Part shown: positions 51,110 through 63,621 of the stretch, one piece after another
How positions within the stretch are numbered: position 1 is the first letter of the stretch
Layout of the letters: the number at the start of each line of letters is the position of its first letter
DNA from: Rostrohypoxylon terebratum
Taxonomy: Eukaryota > Ascomycota > Sordariomycetes > Xylariales > Hypoxylaceae
Assembly (NCBI GenBank): GCA_022497145.1
Contig: MU385873.1
Coordinates: 357,539 to 421,538 of the forward strand
Length of the DNA stretch: 64,000 nucleotides
Direction of reading: 5' to 3'
Made by a program: the position numbers and the translations under genes
Notes under the pieces: generated by a model
What the model was told of the DNA's origin: nothing
The model's database searches: none
Seen by the model: only the letters and a program-made list of their open reading frames with translations

Positions 51110-52710
51110 TCATAGCTTCTTGACAATCTCAGCCCACTTGGCGGTAGAGAAACTCTTGGGTCGCTCAATCGGCGCGCCGACCGCACGGTCGATGATCAGT
51201 TGTGGTAGGACACCGATGGCACGCGAGACACCGAAGAGGACAGTGTAGTAGTTAGCTTCCGTGAGACCGTAGTACTGAAGGAGGACACCAGAGTGAGCAT
51301 CGACGTTAGGGTAGGGGTTCTTGGTCTTGCCGTGCTCGGTGAGAACCTTGGGGGCGATCTTGTAAACCTGGCTGACAAGCTGGAACATGGGGTCGTTGGG
51401 CATCTTCTCCAGAGCAAACGTGCGCTGGGCCGTGTATCGGGGGTCCGTCTTGCGGAGAACAGCGTGGCCGTAACCGGGGACGACTCTGCCGGAGTTCAAG
51501 GTGGACCATAGGTACTCGGTGATCTTCTCGTCACTGAGATCGTCGCCAATGACCTTCTTCATCTCAGTGAGCCAGTTGAGGACCTCCTGGTTAGCGAGAC
51601 CGTGGAGAGGACCAGCGAGACCGTTCAAACCGGCAGCAAGGGACAGGAAGGGGGAGCTGAGAGCACTGCCGACAAGGTGCGTGGTGTGCGCGCTGACGTT
51701 ACCACCCTCGTGGTCGGTGTGGATAGTCAAGTAGAGTCGTAGGAGCTCGATGAAGTCCTTGTTCTCGCCAAAACCGAGCTGGTTGGCGAAGTTGAAACTG
51801 TAGTCCTTGTCCTTCTGCACTGTCGCAACCTTGCCACCCTTGAAAACGTTCTGGTAGATGCGAGCAGCGATAGTGGGCAGCTTAGCAATCAAGTCCATAG
51901 AGTCCTCGAAAGTGTATCCCCAGTATTCCTTCTTGTTGATACCCTTGGCATATGCCTTGGCAAATGACGAGGTGTGCTCGAGAGCAGTAACAGCGAGAGA
52001 GAATTGGGCCATTGGGTGTAGGTCGGTAGGGCAGCGGTCGATCAGCTCTTCGACGAACTTGGGGATGTCGGATCGGGCGGCCCACTCAGCAGACAGGTCA
52101 CGGACCTGTTGCTCGGTAGGGACCTCGCCGGTAAGAAGAAGCCAGAAGAGACCTATCCGAAAGATCAGTATGTGCCGTTTCGATCATGAGGCTGAGCGAG
52201 CGCATACCTTCTGGTAGAGGCTCCTTGCCACCAGGGGCCTTGGGGAGAATCTCCTGGCACTCGGGGATGGTCTTGCCGCGGAAGCGGATACCCTCCTCGG
52301 AGTCGAGAACTGAACCTTCCCATACTAGAGCCTTGATTCCTCGTGCACCACCATACACCTGGTCAAGAGTGACCTTGTCTACGACTTTGGAGCCATGCTC
52401 TCTATGCGCCGCACCGTGAGCTGCGGTTATCGAGTGAGGGGCACGCACAAAAATTACTTACTTTCGTAGGGCCTTGATCTCCTCAATCTTCTCGGGGAGC
52501 AACTCGGCGAAGCGTTCCTTCAGAGTCTAGACCAATTGGTAAGCTTGGGATGTCGCGGAAAGGTATGGAAGTTGTTAGAAAGTCGCTGACCTGGCTCTTA
52601 GAAGAAGAGTAGTATCGCACGGCGTTGAAGGCTGTGGTACGGACTGCGAAAGTAGGAGTCCTTAAAGTAGTTCGGAGAGCAGCGGTGCTCAAACGAAGAG
52701 AGGTAGCCAT
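51110..52710 (-). CDS. CIT1: Citrate synthase, mitochondrial
   Basis: Condenses acetyl-CoA and oxaloacetate to citrate, the entry step of the TCA cycle, in the mitochondrial matrix. Four exons on minus: 52710-52591, 52526-52462, 52401-52208, 52152-51110; 473 aa. The N terminus (MATSLRLSTAALRTTLRTP) is an Arg/Ser/Thr-rich, acid-free targeting presequence, probably cut near RYYSSS. The catalytic triad is present: His310 in GPLHGLAN, His356 in VPGYGHAV and Asp411 in NVDAHSG, with the same 46 and 55 residue spacing as in pig citrate synthase. The sequence agrees with mould cit-1 throughout rather than with 2-methylcitrate synthase, though I cannot align them here. The intron 1 donor (CAG/GTCAGC) is weak but the intron length (64 nt) requires removal. 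Confidence 0.97.
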
Positions 52711-55130
52711 TGCGCGAGGTACGGTGGAGAAGAATTGAGTGGTGGTGGTGGTTATTAGGGAGAAGTTAGAAGATGCAGCAAATCTTCTAGGAAAAGGTTA
52801 AAAAAGAGTGATGAAATGCCTCAAGGCGAAAAGTGTCTCTAGGGTCGTCCCTTACCAAGGTAAAATTGACGAGCGACGGACTAGGGGCAGCTTTCGGTTG
52901 GATGGGGGAAGCCGAAGAAAAATTTAGTGGTCCCGGCAACTAAAAAGACAGTATATACGGAGATACTTCACGTTTCGTACAGCTGTACCTGCCTTCACTT
53001 GCCTGCACTTGCCTGTACTTGCATCCTTTCAACTGTTTTTTTCTTATTTCTTCGTTTGTCATTAGTAATTACCCATTTTGTCCGATGCCTCACCAAAAAT
53101 TTACCACATCAACCAGAGAGCTAGACCAATGAAGTGCGTCTTTACGGATATTTAGTCTCCGCATATCCGCGCATAAAACTGTAGGAATCGCCCTCTTTTC
53201 CGACCAGTCGCAGCAAGACCTCGAACACCTCAGAGAGAGAGAGCTCCTCTCATCGTAGGTGTTGACGTCAATTTAGCTTGACGGTAGCACAAAAACATAC
53301 CTCTTACATATACTACCAACACGGTGCACCTAGTTGCGGAGTATTTATAATATTTATAGTATTTATAGCAAGTGATATATGATATCTATCTACTAGGTAT
53401 GTTTCTGCCTGTGTAGTATATGCAACCTTGAACCCGATCTATCAAATGTCTCTGATTTGATTCTTGCGTCGATTTTAGACTCGAATGATTCAAACGTTCA
53501 GATTGACATTTGTCAAGGACATATATGCACGTGTGGTGCCATATTTTCCCAGTGATTGCGACAGTCAAACGCGTAACTCGTCTCATAGAAGGGTTTGCTT
53601 GTAAATATGTATGTAGCTGTCTTATCAGCCTTAAAAAATCTAGACATACATATGTAGGAACGTTCTCAGAACTTTTCAAAGCTTTATCGAATTCTATATC
53701 ATGTGTCATCTGATACTATTGTTAAAACACTCCGGGACTGCCTAGCCAATATTCATAGATGGATGTTAGATGAATGTTATGAGAGCGCTGAACGTCTTGA
53801 TTGCGCCTATGATGGTAGGCTGCGAGGTACCCAAGTTTGGCAGGTGGGAGGACGCAAATTGTCTCATTAGGTCGCCGTGGTTGGCAGCTACGAGTGCTTA
53901 GCGCAGTTACTCAACTACCCCCCACCTCTGCAACACGCGACTGGAAAAAAATCTTTCCTGAGTACCTAGGTAAGGGTACCAAATTACCAATAAGCCACGC
54001 CGCTTTAGGCGCTGCATAAAAAACCCCATAAAAACCATAATGGATTTTTTTTGTATATAGGTACATAGGTAGTTTTCGCACACTAAACGGCTCGTCTATT
54101 GTGGCATCAGAGCAAAATATCGGATAGCATCGTTGATTGATGTAACGGCATTGGATGTTTGAGTCACTCCGCCTGTCTGTTCGTTATTATCGAGGTCTGC
54201 CATTTGTCTTGACTTTGAAGGTTTCGCTTTCAAGAAGGTACCTAGGTCCTAGGTACTCATAAGAGGTACCTTTAAGTGTAGTAGTGGCTCGGTCATGTGA
54301 CTGGATAAAAGCGGCGTAGGCGCTATACTTGATTAGCTTAACGCCCCACGTCGTTGTAAACTTTAGTAGAAACCCATAAGGTCGAGTAAAATGGTAAAAT
54401 GCGCTTCGACCTCCTCTTCTTTCCAACCTTCCAATTCATCCAACCCAACCCGTCTCATCCGCAAAAAAAGTGATTTCACTACAACTTAGCAACTTACCAT
54501 CACCACAGCATTTGTAAATATCATCGACATCGCCAAGTTGTCGCGATAAAGCTACACTTGCACACTTGCACATCTGCACCGACATTAACCAACTTACAGA
54601 TAAAACGTCTCACTCTAGCCACAGGATTTCTAATTTTCCCAAGTTCAAGGTCCGACTCCGTACAACCCTGTATCGGGACCTCGTTCCCACGCGCCCATAG
54701 TAGAGGTGCAAGAAGTCTTTTTGATGAAACCAAGCATTTGTCGCATCAAACTCTTCCCTTTCGCGAGCAGATTTTCGTCGTCCAACCCATCTGCCCATCT
54801 AAAATCTGGTCTACATTGAACAAGGCATTTGGAAAAACAGGGATCACTATACGACTTTTACCTAGATTTTGCCCTCACTTTGACACAAGCTGTAACTCGC
54901 TCGTTAGGTTGCGGCACAATTACCAGAAATACCAGAGATACCACAAAATACATACACATACAAGTAATCACCCAAGAGCCAAAGAGAACAACAAGAGACT
55001 CCCTGGTATTTGGGTGACAATCGCGCGACTCTCGTATATCATTTCACAGGTGACGGCGAGCCTGACGACGCTGTACATTGTGCTTGTCATCGCCCCAGCC
55101 TATTGAAGAGAGCACTATCCTAGAGCAATC
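52711..55130. other. Divergent intergenic region, 2.4 kb
   Basis: Separates the divergently transcribed citrate synthase and Seb1-like genes, so it holds both promoters. Includes TACCTAGGTA at 53963-53972 and a nested CCTAGGT palindrome at 54238-54255. The stretch 54440-55130 is C/T and A rich with several CACTTGCACA-like repeats and probably forms the long Seb1-like leader. No gene recognised. Confidence 0.5.
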
Positions 55131-57924
55131 ATGTCGTCGCCCGTAGCAGAGCTCGAGGCAGGCTTGAATGCCATGCAGAACCTAAAGCCTCCCGGAGTTA
55201 CTGCTTCTCGTATCCAAACCCTTACCAGCTTATGCGTCGACAACATTGAAGTAAGTCCCTAGATCTCTAGATCGTATATATCGCGTCGGTTTTTTTTCTT
55301 TTTTCTTTTAGCTTACTCTCCACGCGATGGGTGGTTTCATTATTTTTTTTTGTTCCACTCCACTTTGGGCGAGTCCACGAATGCTAACTCGAGTAATTAA
55401 CGTCGCAGTCCGAATCCGTACTCATACAGAAGATATATACTCATTTCAAGAAAGCGCCCGCTACCCACAAGTTAGGCGTGCTCTACGTCGTAGATTCCGT
55501 AACTCGCAGATGGGTTGAGCAAGCCAAGCAACAAGGTCAATCTGTCAATAGCTCCGCCAAGGATGGAACCTATGCCGCAGGCGTTCATAGAGTAACGGAA
55601 TTACTGCCTGTCCTGATGAATGACATTATTCAGACTGCTCCCGGAGAACAGAAGGTACGCTATATCATACTCGTCGCACGCTCAATCGTAGTAGTCTTGG
55701 TCTTGGTGATAGCATCAACATTGTCAAACACCAATCGTGATGCTGTTGGAATAAGCCAAAGATATCTAGTCGTGCTATTTCCTAGTATTAGGCCGATTTT
55801 CGTCATGGTTCCCTCGCGTCTACTGGCCTAACTAAGACATTTTTTGCAACGTTGACCGAAAAAAAGAAAGTAACTTACCTAATTATTTCGTGTAGGAGAA
55901 AATAAAGAAATTGACAGATATCTGGGAGAAGGGCCAGACATTCCCTCAGGATATGATCGAATCTTTTAAGCAGAAGCTTAATTCGACAGGTAGGTCCCCT
56001 CAACCCTATAACCTATAATGGAACTTGATGAGAAGAAAATCCTCCCCTTTTTATACTACCTTATGCCCCCTTATTGCCCCCTTATTGCCCCCACTTGCTC
56101 GTCATTCCTGCTGTGTCTCTGAAGACGTGTATCTGACCCTTGTTTGCTTCTGTAGCCCAGTCGACAACACCGCAGGGTAGTCCCCCGCCGGGTCCGGGAC
56201 TCCCAGGTTTGCCTGAAACAAGACCAGCTGCTACCGAAGCACCGAATGCCATCATGGAGGCTTTAGCCAACATCGCCCGACAGAACACGACCGCAGCGTC
56301 GGCCAACAACAACGTGCCAGCAGCCACTAGCGCCTATAACGTAGCGCCTGCGCAAACAGCCACGGCTCAGTCACCTGCGCTTCCCCTAGGACAGCTTCCT
56401 GCTCCTTACTCTGCCACTCCTCAGCAGCCCGTAAATGTGCCGGGTATACCGTATCCGTATCCCCAGCCAGGTCAAGTTCAGGCGTCAACCCCCGCGCCCC
56501 CGGTGACTGCTAGTAATCTAGTTCCCGGCTATCCTGGTGTAGCTCCGGGTGTCTCTCCGGCGCCAGTCCCTGGCATGGACCCCGCTCTTCAGCAGCAAGT
56601 GATGTTTATTAAACTTCTTGCTGACCAAGGTGTGCCTTTTGAAAAGATCCCCGCCATTGTAGCTACCATGCAGAGCAATAGTGTCGCTCTGCCTGCGTCG
56701 ACCCCTATTGCTACTTCAGCTGCAGCACCCCCTGTAGGGCAGCCCCAGTATGCCGGCTCGTGGGGCCAAGGCGGCTATCCACCTGTTGATTCACGTGATC
56801 ATGATTATCAGTCGGGTAGATCGCCTAGATACCGCAACCGTTCGAGGTCACGATCGCCGCCTCGTCACTGGGATGCACGTGACTCTCCTCGAGGCCGTGC
56901 TGACCGTGAATATGGTGGTTATGGTCGTAACTCTCCCGGTTTGGGACGTATGGATGAGCGTGATCGTCGCGCTCGAGGCACCGACTATCGGCAGCGTAGC
57001 CCTGGGCGTCGTGGCCGTAGTCCTAGCCCGCCCCTCCAAGGATACCCTCAGCCCCCGGCCACCAAATGGGTTGAGTATGACAGAACAATTCCACAGGGTC
57101 ACATCAAGGGTAAGCTGATCGAATATCTACCACAACTAAACCCAACTAACTTGAAATGTAGTCTTGAGTCGAACTTTATTCGTCGGAGGCGTCACGTAAG
57201 CGATATCTTTTTATCTTTTTCTTTGTTAACAAACACTAACTAATGTACACAGTTGCCCCGAGGGTGAATTACGTAGTGCTTTCAACCGCCATGGCCAAGT
57301 ACAAACTTGTATTGTCAACAAAGACAAACGTCACGCGTTTGTCAAGATGATCACTCGACGTGACGCCGTCAATGCCAAAGAGGCCATGGAAAACAGCACC
57401 TTTAGAGTAAGTAGTTCCCATATCTGTCGTTGTTTCCTCCGCCGCTAACGCATTGATAGACTCGCTGGGGTGTGGGCTTTGGTCCGAGAGACTGCAGTGA
57501 TTACCAGACGGGTATCAGTGTGATCCCTATCAACAAGCTTACAGAAGCAGATAGGAAGTGGATGTTGACCGCTGAGTTCGGCGGCAGTGGTGGTCGTCCC
57601 ATTGAGACAGGACTCGTTGTTGAGGAGCCTGATATAGAGATTGGCGCTGGTGTGTCGTCAAAGGCCATTAGTCGACGTATGCAGACCGACAAGGGTGGAA
57701 GACATGGACCCAAGTCTAGCCGTGGCCCGGGTGGTGACGATGACGTTGACCTTACTCGATGGCGCCGAAACCGAGATGGTCGACAAGATGACCATCAAGA
57801 CGACAGAAACGGAGTTAACGGCCTAGCTGTTCCGTCATTCCCCTTCGGGATTGGTACTGGCTCTAACGGCATGCCGGTCTTCCCTCCCGGCTTTGCCTTC
57901 CCCCCTCCCACCTCTGACCAGTAG
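55131..57924 (+). CDS. Seb1/Nrd1-type CID-RRM protein
   Basis: Nuclear protein that binds the phosphorylated Pol II CTD and nascent RNA to direct 3'-end choice and termination; homologous in layout to fission-yeast Seb1 and yeast Nrd1. Seven exons: 55131-55250, 55409-55654, 55896-55989, 56156-57109, 57162-57195, 57253-57406, 57460-57924; 688 aa. The CTD-interacting domain covers residues 1-153 (LGVLYVVDSVTRRWVEQAK). A Pro/Ala-rich linker follows to ~390, then an Arg/Ser-rich stretch (RNRSRSRSPPRHW). The RRM spans about 472-545, with RNP2 TLFVGGV and RNP1-like KRHAFVKM, followed by a GFGPRDC extension. The Gly/Pro-rich tail is acidic and basic by turns. The first three introns are long (158, 241, 166 nt), the last three 52-57 nt. 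The fifth exon is only 34 nt and carries RNP2. Confidence 0.94.
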
Positions 57925-59748
57925 CAGCGGCGCGAGCGTGGACGGCGATATAGATATTGAGATATTGAGGCTGCCATCAAGTTTCGACTATAAAGCCTTG
58001 ATGTTCCTTGCGTCTCTCGTCGGAAGTCCAGAGAAACGCGCATTTCTTCTGGCTGAATGGGCGTAGTAGTTGCGGTGTTTGCAGTGCGAAGATATGCATA
58101 GCACCTTACGAATTACGTAGCATGGATCGGCGTTGGAGGTACTCTTCGTTACATTCTTCGTTGAGATTGGTAAAGCCATATGGCCGTCTTTCTTGACATG
58201 TTACTATATCGATCTTCTCTTCTTGATCGGCGGATTTTTTCACCAGGGTACGCAGTCTATCCGTTTGCAGTTGGTCTTTCTTTCGGGATCTAGCATCGGC
58301 CGTGCCTCCTTATAAACACGGAGTGTATAGCCCAACTCTATCTGCGGGCTCGCGTCTGCGGTAGGGTACATAATGTATAGTACTCGGAGCACGAAAGGCG
58401 TTGGGGACAAACAAAAAAAGAACAGGAAGGGGGCGGGCTATTCGTCAACTTTTGCCGGACACTAACTAGGTACTGCGGGAATCGAGATCAAGTTGATTCT
58501 GTGTGAATGTTGACTGGTGGATTTGTGATTGGTGAACTATCTGACTTTTGGTGTTGATTTCTGAGGCTGTAGCTTAAGAGTTTGAGTGCCCGTAACCTGA
58601 TTATACGACCCCTATCGCGAAATTTCTGATTATGGTGTCTATGGTGTCTATGGATGTTACGGTACTTACAACAGACAGTGCGGTTGGCGAAGGAAGGGAT
58701 AGCTGTAGCCGGTAATATATTTTTTCGCGCCCGTTCACCACCTACCTACATCGTAGGTACATCATGCGTGTTCTAGAATCCTTCATGCAAGTACCTGATC
58801 CGATCCAAGGGTTACCAAGTCGCGAATCGCCACTTGATAATTCCACCCCCATTTCTTGGCGATATCTCTGTCTTTCCATGCGTATGTATGTACGATATAT
58901 GGGTAGTGAGGCATTTCGCCAGGCCAACCGACGCCCTACGTGGGGGGCCTGTACCCGTACCTAGGTAAAAGCGGTGGGGGCTAGGGGCAAGGGAGATCGT
59001 TTTCTCCGGACCATCCGGACGCTTTTTTCCGCGCGTGTGGATGGATTTTTTCAGGTGTGTACGACGTAAATACATACAATACCTTGGTCGGATAGCGGAC
59101 GAAAGCACCGAGACCTGGACCTCGGGGAACTCGGGCTTACTATATGAGACAAGGACTTTGGACTATTTGACTCGGGAGTGTGGATATGGTGTGGCTGTCG
59201 ATATATTAATCTGAGTTAATTTTGGAGACCAGTAGATGGCTCTTTGTGATGGATGGGTGTTTGGATACTGTGCGGATGTATTGTACTTTCATGTGAGATT
59301 TAGCTAAGAAGTTTTACATTGAATACACATATTGGTCTAGTTGAATCTTTAGGGTAGGTGATTAGTCTACTTATAAGGAGCTGTACGCGGATTGAATATT
59401 AGAGACAGTGTAGCTCGAGAAGGATATATCCAAATTCTATAACAATATCATAAGATATTCAATATATACATTAAGTTAACATCAATACCAGTCATACTTT
59501 CTCGTTATATACCTTGAGTGTTTTAAATATTAATGATGTCTGTAATTTTCAGCATCCCCTAAAGGCATGCACCATCCGATAGAAATCGACAGCACACCAG
59601 GAATTAATAATAATAAACATCTATTTTTCTCTCTCAAACATGAAGCTAACAAGTAGCAACAGCCATGATAACCTAACACACTAGTAATGCCTTTCATTCT
59701 TTCTCTTTAAACACTCCTTCATTAATGCTACTCCCTCTCCGTTCTCTT
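57925..59748. other. Convergent intergenic region, 1.8 kb
   Basis: Lies between the 3' ends of the Seb1-like and the large WD40 gene. AT-rich with a TACCTAGGTA palindrome at 58958-58967. No gene recognised; the polyadenylation sites of both genes should be here. Confidence 0.5.
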
Positions 59749-62700
59749 TCAAAAGTCGGGCCAACTCCAATCATCCTCATAATCGAGGTCTCTCCCATCA
59801 AACTCGATCTCGGCTCTCTCAGCCTTGAGCTCTCTCCTCGTATCCTCGTCGAGGGCGGCCTCGAAGTCGCGGGATAAGTTCTCCCAGTGCGTAGCCTTAT
59901 CGGCCTCGCTGATAACAATGTTCCCCTCCTTAAGGGTCTTGAACTTAGTCAATCTGCTGAACGCTTGGTTCTTGCGCTGCTGTGCCTCGAAGGCAGGTTG
60001 GAGCGGCGCTTGTGGGTTGCCATCGAGATGGGCTTCGGCACGGAATAGGGTTGTCTCGGCGTAGGCGGGGCCTTGGATGGCGCCGATGGTGGGGTCGGGG
60101 TGTATGATGATTTGGCCTTTGCCGAGAAATCCTTTAGCTCTCTGTTGTCCAATCTGGGCTTCTGACTCGTAGTCCATGTGTCCTTCGGCGGGCTCAGGAG
60201 GCGGTGGTGGAGGGTGGGGGATGAATGGGCGAGGACGACGGATGGCGCGTTTCTGGCCGCCAAGTTGTGAGTTTATGAAGTATGATGGGCCTGTTGGGGC
60301 ATTCTGGTTCTGCTCGTCGTCGTCGTCTTCTTCTTCTTCCTCGTCACCGTTGTTGTCTAAGAGGTAGACTCGTCCGCTACCGTCTCCGATCAGGAGTTTA
60401 TTAAAGTCTGGCGAGAAAGCGCCGGCCGTGATGGGTGCGGGTACCTCGATGAGATCTTTCACGAGTTCCCCTTTTCCGTGTCGTATGTTCCACACTTTGA
60501 CGACGCCGTCGGATGAGCCAGTATACAGGCGGTCGGTTGTTGTAGCCCAAGATATGAATTTTACTCCTACATCTTCTTGCTCTCTATCACCGAGAATCTC
60601 TTCAATTGGATCTAGACTGCAGTTAGATACACATTACACATTGAGTTATAAGTGGAATTAGTTCTTACTGCCATGCTTGAGGACACAAATCGGGTCGTCG
60701 TCCTCACTTCGTGCAGAGTCCCAGATGTAGACTTTGCCGTCGGTACAGCCGGCGGCGACATACGAATATAGAATACTGTTAGGTCTATGTCTCCAAGTTA
60801 GCTCTTGATTTGCATATACATCGTCAAAACTGGGGTATATTCGTACCTGATTGCGATCTCATTAATATCAATCGCGGGACAATCAAGCGTCTTCACGACG
60901 CCGTACTGCCCAGTCTCGTTCGGCTCGAAGAGACGGATCTGGGTTCGGATATGCTCTTCAATCTTCTCCGAACTCAGCGAGGCCGATGTTGCCACGGCAA
61001 AGCTGGGTCGATAGGGATGCCAGACGACCTCGAATACGTTAGAGGTAGCAGCGCTGTTCACTTTAACTTCGGTATTTGTGTTTGTATCCCAGAGACAGAG
61101 CTCTCCGGTTTTTTGTTTCTCTTCCGGGATATCGTTATCGTCACCGTTGAAGCTTCGCGGGGAATAGCCTACAAGGAGAAGATGGTTCACGCTTGGTTCG
61201 ATTCCCCAGCGGATCGCCGACGGGAAATATGCCCACTTGTCTGAAGGTACGTAGTCTTCGCCGTGGACTCGTTTGCACGTGAATTCGGTGTAATCATAAC
61301 CGGGAATGTCTTGATGTAATTGTGGATGGTAGACTCGTACGGCATTCTCAGGAACGTCAGCGGCTGTGGCTACCTTGCTAATGCCGTCGCATTTGTTCGT
61401 CACTACAAAATTAACGCGTCCCTCATGCTGCCACTGGTGGGCGAGGGCTATGCCGCTTATGTGAGTTTTCGTAGGAGACCATACTTTGACCATATGGTCG
61501 AAGCTTGAAGTGAAGAGCCAACCCGTTTTAGGATCATAATCCGAGGAGACTACCGAAGTGTAAAGCCAAGGATCTTGTGATTCTATCATCGATGGCAAGG
61601 AATTGTCGCCATGTTCGACAATAGGACGGGGAATTCGATGGTCGTCGAAAGCTCGTAGGGTCTGATCCGCGGCCGAGCCGAATAGGAGATTCCCGGGTTT
61701 GTTGTACTGCTGGTTATGAGAATCCGAATGTGTGGTGGTGCCGCAAACAAAAATGTTAGAATCTGGGGCCCAGGCAATAGTCATAATATCACCGGCACAA
61801 TTGGTCCACTCAACCCTTGGCTCGAGGTCATTCTCTCTCATGCACCTAAATGCTACGTTGAAGTTGAGGTATCCTCTACAAGCCCCGAGGCGATCTCCAA
61901 CGATCTCTCTTGCCAGTAGTAGCGACGACAGTGTTGGTGTACTCGAGGGTTTGTATGGAGCTTTATCGTCGGCTCGTTCAAGGAATAGCATCTGGCGCTG
62001 ATCTTTGACCTGCCTATGGTATAAATCGCGTAAGAAATTCTGAATATCATCTGCGGAACGTTGTGAAAGTGATTGGGGAGGTTGTGGGAAACCGATATAT
62101 CCCTGACGATGAACATCTACGATACGAGCTATCAAGGCTTCGACGCCGAACTTCTTTAACACGCGACGTATATCTTCTAGGTCTGATCGTTCGCCTCGGG
62201 CTGGTTTGCCGTACTGGTTTCTTGCGACATGGTTAATATATTTAACTTCGTCGTCGCTTAAGTCAACGTGGTATACGACTGGCTGGCGTAGTTGATCATT
62301 CTCAAGCTGGAATCCTCGGCGTCCGCCTACGCCCGCCATAATCAGACGCCGTTCTTCTGCGGATAGATATGGTCTTGAAGAGAGTCCGAACCACGAGTTT
62401 TTCATCTGCACTGGCAACCTGTCTCCCTTGAATTCGCGACTTCTACCCGACTGCCACTGTATTGCGTTGGATCTGGTATGTTGTTGATGCTGTTGCGGTA
62501 ATAGTGGTGGCTTTTTCTTTGATGGGATTCGGGAAGGTGTCTGGATTTGTCGTGGGTTACGTTCTTTGAGTTTTGAGTCACCTCGAAGGCTTTTCTTTCT
62601 ACCAATTCCCCCCGGACCGTCACCTCCATCGCATAGGGGTCCATTTTGTAGATTCTCGATAGAAGGTAGAACTGAGGGTACGGTAGGGTTTTGAAGTTCA

Positions 62701-63621
62701 TGGAACTTGGGTACAGGTACTGGGGTCGTGGATATTGGAGCAGGAGCAGGAGCAGGAGCAGAAGTAGAAGCAGCATGTTGGCGTCGGAATTCCTAAAATG
62801 TGTGAGCAAAGAGTCGTCTATATGATGTATAGTATGTAGATTATGAAGGGACTTACGTTTCCGTTTGTGAGCTCCGTCACTAGTTCATGGATCTGAACAA
62901 TCACATAAGCTTCAATGCCTGGAGCTAACTTTCCATTACCATCTCGAAAGTGACGTTCAAATTCCTTGTTGGCTATCCTGCCGATGATCCTCCTGCCGAG
63001 CTTCTCAACGTCATAAACATTTTGATCAAGCCTCTTTGTGGCACGTTCGAGGTGTGGAAACACCTGAAGTTGCAAACATCTTGTCAAGGCCTTTTTGTCT
63101 GTTGAGGACGAGGATGAGGATGAGGACGAAGACGAAGACGAAGACGAAGACGATGCTGGTGCTGCTGGTGCTGCTGCTGGTGGTGGCTTGTGACTATAAC
63201 TAGTATTGTGGTACGTCTTTCGGCGCTTTGTTGGGTGTTCTTGGGCTTGGCTTGAGAAGGGCGACGGCAAGGAAGATGGGTGATGAGGATGTTGGAGGTG
63301 TTGGTTGTTCTGGCTGGATGGCCTTATGGAGAGGCCTGGCTCGCTCCAAGTATGTTTCGAGGTGGAAGCATGCATCGAAGCACTTGGCGCTGTGCTTGTG
63401 ACGCCTGTGACGCCTGTGATAGAGGGGCCGTTCCCCTTGGCTTTCGCAAGATAGCCATTAGTTGAACTTGGGTGTTGGGCATAATGTCTTGCGGGAGGTT
63501 GTATGTTGGATTCTTTTCGAGTGGGAACAGCACCGTGATCGTTGTCATCGTTACCAGTTAAGTCGATAATAACTTCATTGCGTCGTAACGATGCATTCGA
63601 CGCGTTCACGTTAACGGGCAT
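59749..63621 (-). CDS. Large WD40-repeat protein, 1229 aa
   Basis: Function not established from sequence. Four exons on minus: 63621-62857, 62792-60847, 60784-60669, 60611-59749, one continuous frame. Residues 1-180 are disordered, with a Ser run (~160-180) encoded by a GAC/GAG-type tandem on the plus strand. Next a helical domain of about 75 residues (LTRCLQLQVFPHLERATKRL), then a basic Pro/Gln-rich linker. From ~385 a second conserved region includes VYHVDLSDDEVKYINHVARN. WD-type blades run from ~583 to ~1025 (IAWAPDSNIFVCGTTT; WLFTSSFDHMVKVW; LYTGSSDGVVKVW). An acidic patch and a Pro run follow, then a charged C-terminal tail ending in DDWSWPDF. It may be a DDB1/Cul4-type receptor, possibly of the Rik1-associated factor (Raf1/DIM-9) class, but I offer that only as a guess. 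The first ATG in frame was used. Confidence 0.85.
63098..63180. repeat. Coding trinucleotide-rich tandem in the WD40 gene
   Basis: The plus strand shows repeated GAGGAT/GACGAA units followed by GCTGGTGCTGCT. Read on minus, this encodes the Ser run and the Ala/Pro-rich part of the WD40 protein N terminus. Likely length-polymorphic. Confidence 0.75.
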
